Below, in pieces: positions 6,285-7,906 of a DNA stretch of 7,906 nt. Source of the DNA: Oscillospiraceae bacterium (GTDB lineage: Bacteria; Bacillota; Clostridia; Oscillospirales; Oscillospiraceae); the NCBI GenBank assembly GCA_017624645.1, contig JAGAMQ010000037.1, positions 1 to 7,906 on the forward strand, given 5' to 3'. Numbering within the stretch: the first letter of the stretch is position 1; the number at the start of each line of letters is the position of its first letter. The translations under genes and the position numbers were made by a program. The notes under the pieces were generated by a model that did no database searches, was not told the DNA's origin, and saw only the letters and a program-made list of their open reading frames with translations.

Positions 6285-6983
6285 ATGTTTACACCCCAAC
6301 AGATCGATCAGATCTCTTTTAGCCGTGCCACCTTCGGCGGCTATGATATGCAGTCGGTAGACGAATTCCTGGAGCCTTTGACCGAGGACTATGTCACCCT
6401 GTACAAAGAGAATGCAATCCTCAAGAGTAAGATGAAGATCCTGGTTGCAAAGCTTGAGGAATACCGTAACAACGAAGACAGCATGCGTGATGCAATTGTG
6501 AACGCCCAGAAGACCTGCGACAAAATGGTCAAGGAAGCGGAAGCAAAATGCACACAGATGCTGATCGACGCCAATGCCGCTGCCACGGAAAATGCAAAAA
6601 ATGCCGACGCATTGATCGCTGCAGAAAATGCCCGGGTAGAGGAAGCCAAGCAGGCTGCTGCCGCCAAGATCGAAGCACTGCAGGAAGAAATCCGCACCTG
6701 TATTCAGGCTCTGGAGCGGATCAAAACCGCCAACCGCCCCTCTACCACCTCTCAGGCCACTGCCGCATTTGACTTTGACAAGACAGAAGCCGGTACTCCT
6801 GCGGATCCCAATACCGACGCGGTGGCAAGCCAGATTGAGGCCAGTCTGCAGGCATTGGTAGGAACCACCGAGGATACCGCTCCCACTGCCGCTCCCCAGC
6901 ATCCCACGGCTGAAACCACCACCAGTAAGTTTGGTCAGTTACAGTTTGGTCGGAACTATCCCCAGGGAAGCGACAACAAGTAA
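6285..6983 (+). CDS. divIVA: DivIVA domain protein (septum/pole scaffold)
   Basis: The protein has 232 residues. The N-terminal DivIVA lipid-binding domain is clear: FTPQQIDQISFSRATFGGYDMQSVDEFL (2-29), with Phe17 at the membrane-inserting loop position and GYD....VDEFL conserved. Gly18 stands where Bacillus subtilis has the adjacent arginine. Residues ~30-60 continue the domain's coiled coil, and ~65-148 form a long Ala/Glu/Lys-rich coiled coil. After 150 the chain is Thr/Ala/Pro-rich and probably disordered, ending in KFGQLQFGRNY (215-225). DivIVA proteins gather at negatively curved membrane at septa and poles and recruit division or cell-wall factors. The exact partner here (Min system, GpsB-like or growth role) cannot be told. 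The Shine-Dalgarno AGAGAGGA (6266-6273) lies 11 bases before the ATG. The neighbours sepF and ileS match the usual Firmicute ylm cluster. Confidence 0.94.
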   Translation: MFTPQQIDQISFSRATFGGYDMQSVDEFLEPLTEDYVTLYKENAILKSKMKILVAKLEEYRNNEDSMRDAIVNAQKTCDKMVKEAEAKCTQMLIDANAAATENAKNADALIAAENARVEEAKQAAAAKIEALQEEIRTCIQALERIKTANRPSTTSQATAAFDFDKTEAGTPADPNTDAVASQIEASLQALVGTTEDTAPTAAPQHPTAETTTSKFGQLQFGRNYPQGSDNK

Positions 6984-7170
6984 TTATCATCCAATCGCTA
7001 TGATGAGGACGCGTGATGCATCCATCCCGCTATCAGAGAGCTGCCGTTTGGTGCAAGGCAGCCGGGACATGCTTCATATCACCTCTGAGCTGCACACCGA
7101 ACCTTTTGCATTAGGCTGTGCCGGCAGCGCCCGTTAACGCGCACACGAGTGCTGACCCCAGGGTCAGAAC

Positions 7171-7211
7171 AAGAGTGGTACCGCAGAGGTAATTACGCAC
7201 CTTTGTCTCTT
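7171..7211 (+). promoter_or_regulatory. T-box antiterminator helix
   Basis: AAGAG (7171-7175) pairs perfectly with CTCTT (7207-7211), and GCAGAGG (7183-7189) pairs with CCTTTGT (7200-7206, two G-U pairs). This leaves the canonical 7-base bulge TGGTACC (7176-7182) that takes the tRNA acceptor end. The 3' half overlaps the 5' arm of the terminator, so the two folds exclude each other. Confidence 0.9.
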
Positions 7212-7235
7212 GATAGAGGCAAAGGTGTATTTTTA
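7198..7235 (+). terminator. Regulated terminator of the ileS T-box
   Basis: CACCTTTGTCTCT (7198-7210) and AGAGGCAAAGGTG (7215-7227) form a 13-base-pair hairpin with one G-U pair and the loop TGAT. A short T-rich tail (TATTTTTA, 7228-7235) follows. It should form when tRNA-Ile is charged and stop transcription before ileS. Confidence 0.92.
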
Positions 7236-7259
7236 TGTAAACATTTTGGAGGTATTCAA

Positions 7260-7906
7260 ATGGAGTATAAAAACACGATCATTACCCCGAAGACCGACTT
7301 CCCCATGAAGGCCGGTCTGCCTGCCCGTGAACCCGGCATGTTGAAGGCTTGGGAAGAGCAGGACCTGTACAACACAATGTTGGAAAAGAATAAGGATCTG
7401 CCCCCCTTCGTTCTGCATGACGGCCCTCCCTTCTCCAACGGTTTCATTCACATGGGCCATGCTCTGAATAAGACCTTGAAAGACTTCATCGTCCGCAGCC
7501 ATGCTATGATGGGTTTCTACACCCCCTATGTGCCCGGTTGGGATAACCACGGTCTGCCTATCGAGCGCGCCATCGAAACTTCCAAGAAGAAACTGAATAA
7601 GGATATGACTGTGCCCGAATTCCGTACCGCTTGCGAAGCATTTGCTGAGGACTTCATCCAGAAGCAGATGGGTGGCTTCAAGCGTTTGGGTGTCGTGGGT
7701 GATTGGGCGCATCCCTACCGCACCATGGACCGTCACTTTGAGGCACAGGAAGTCAAAGTCTTTGGCCGCATGTTCGACAAGGGCTATATCTACAAGGGTC
7801 TGAAGCCCGTTACCTGGTGTCCTTTCTGTGCTACTGCGGTTGCTGAGGCGGACATTGAGTACAGGGATGATCCCTGTACTTCCGTTTATGTTAAGTTCCC
7901 CATGCA
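7260..7906 (+). CDS. ileS: Isoleucine--tRNA ligase IleS (N-terminal part, 3' end outside window)
   Basis: The frame is open from the ATG at 7260 to the window end: 215 of the roughly 900-1050 residues of a bacterial IleS. GGAGG (7248-7252) stands 7 bases upstream of the start. Class I synthetase features are HDGPPFSNG (53-61) and the HIGH-box variant HMGH (64-67) followed by ALNKTLKDFIVR; then PGWDNHGLPIE (92-102), DFIQKQMGGFKRLGVVGDW (131-149), and KPVTWCPFCATAVAEADIEY (182-201), which leads into the editing-domain insertion. The enzyme charges tRNA-Ile and edits Val-tRNA-Ile. The HDGPP....HxGHALNK pattern and the lack of GKPGIHH-like sequence suggest the common bacterial type 1 rather than the eukaryote-like, mupirocin-resistant type 2, but only a quarter of the protein is visible. 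The T-box with an AUC specifier upstream independently supports the isoleucine assignment. Confidence 0.98.
   Translation, partial: MEYKNTIITPKTDFPMKAGLPAREPGMLKAWEEQDLYNTMLEKNKDLPPFVLHDGPPFSNGFIHMGHALNKTLKDFIVRSHAMMGFYTPYVPGWDNHGLPIERAIETSKKKLNKDMTVPEFRTACEAFAEDFIQKQMGGFKRLGVVGDWAHPYRTMDRHFEAQEVKVFGRMFDKGYIYKGLKPVTWCPFCATAVAEADIEYRDDPCTSVYVKFPM

Larger units (their letters stand above)
6997..7235 (+). ncRNA. T-box riboswitch leader of ileS (tRNA-Ile sensing)
   Basis: This leader fills the space between divIVA and ileS. Stem I has a GA-rich kink at its base (ATGA at 7000-7003 facing TGAG at 7086-7089), GAGG/CCTC (7005-7008 with 7082-7085), GCAT/ATGC (7018-7021 with 7069-7072), CCCG/CGGG (7026-7029 with 7063-7066), the conserved AGAGAG (7035-7040), and CTGCC/GGCAG (7041-7045 with 7057-7061) closing an apical loop with GGTGCAA. 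The specifier triplet is ATC (7078-7080), an isoleucine codon, followed by the usual purine A. A stem III-like hairpin CTGACC/GGTCAG (7152-7157 with 7162-7167) precedes the T-box sequence AAGAGTGGTACCGC (7171-7184). Uncharged tRNA-Ile should pair its CCA end plus A73 with UGGU (7176-7179), stabilise the antiterminator and let ileS be transcribed. A TATCAT (6985-6990) could be its -10 box, but I see no good -35. The middle part (7091-7151) can fold as stem II-type helices such as GCTGC/GCAGC. Confidence 0.95.

Noticed and set aside
6210..6902. 230-residue antisense open frame opposite divIVA
   Set aside because: The composition is rich in Gly/Cys/Leu/Phe as expected from reading Ala/Lys/Glu coiled-coil codons backward; the + strand gene is clearly DivIVA.
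6999..7004. TATGAT as -10 box of the ileS leader
   Set aside because: A start near 7011 would remove the 5' strand of the T-box stem I base, and there is no -35 box 16-18 bases upstream.
6931..7137. 68-residue open frame crossing the divIVA end into the leader
   Set aside because: It spans the T-box stem I, whose structure explains the sequence; no ribosome binding site or protein-like features.

Overview
The window is a dense, single-strand run of housekeeping genes, all on the + strand, from a Gram-positive Clostridia-type bacterium, most likely of the Oscillospirales/Ruminococcaceae kind. I infer this from four things: a MutL with an endonuclease domain, a ylmE-sepF-divIVA-ileS division cluster, a tRNA-Ile T-box leader in front of ileS, and moderately GC-rich codon use. 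A species call is not possible from the sequence alone.

Left part (1-4652): the 3' end of mutS, a membrane CPBP-family (Abi/CAAX-like) protein, mutL and miaA follow each other with a 4-base overlap or gaps of only 2-4 bases, so they look like one translationally coupled operon. MutS and MutL are the mismatch-repair recognition and nicking/matchmaker proteins. MiaA isopentenylates A37 of tRNAs. The CPBP gene sitting between mutS and mutL is the one unexpected member.

Middle (4642-4976): hfq, the RNA chaperone, follows miaA after a 52-base gap. A promoter-like sequence (TTGACA-17 bp-TATATG) overlaps the end of miaA, and a strong intrinsic terminator stands directly behind hfq, so hfq can be its own transcription unit.

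Right part (4986-6983): yggS/ylmE (PLP homeostasis protein), sepF (FtsZ membrane anchor and Z-ring protein) and divIVA (curvature-sensing coiled-coil scaffold). A near-consensus promoter (TTGACA-17 bp-GATAAT) lies inside the 3' end of yggS and is well placed to drive sepF-divIVA separately. The ylmG and ylmH genes that commonly lie between sepF and divIVA in Firmicutes are absent.

End (6984-7906): the roughly 275-base gap after divIVA is filled by a complete T-box riboswitch with an AUC (Ile) specifier, a UGGU bulge, and mutually exclusive antiterminator and terminator helices. It is followed by the first 215 codons of ileS, which runs off the window. No mobile element, CRISPR array, rRNA or tRNA gene was seen. 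The most notable observations are regulatory (two promoters hidden in gene ends, a fully readable T-box, a terminator that leaves yggS almost no room for its own promoter) and organisational (the CPBP insertion and the missing ylmG/ylmH). I did not find a convincing undescribed system.
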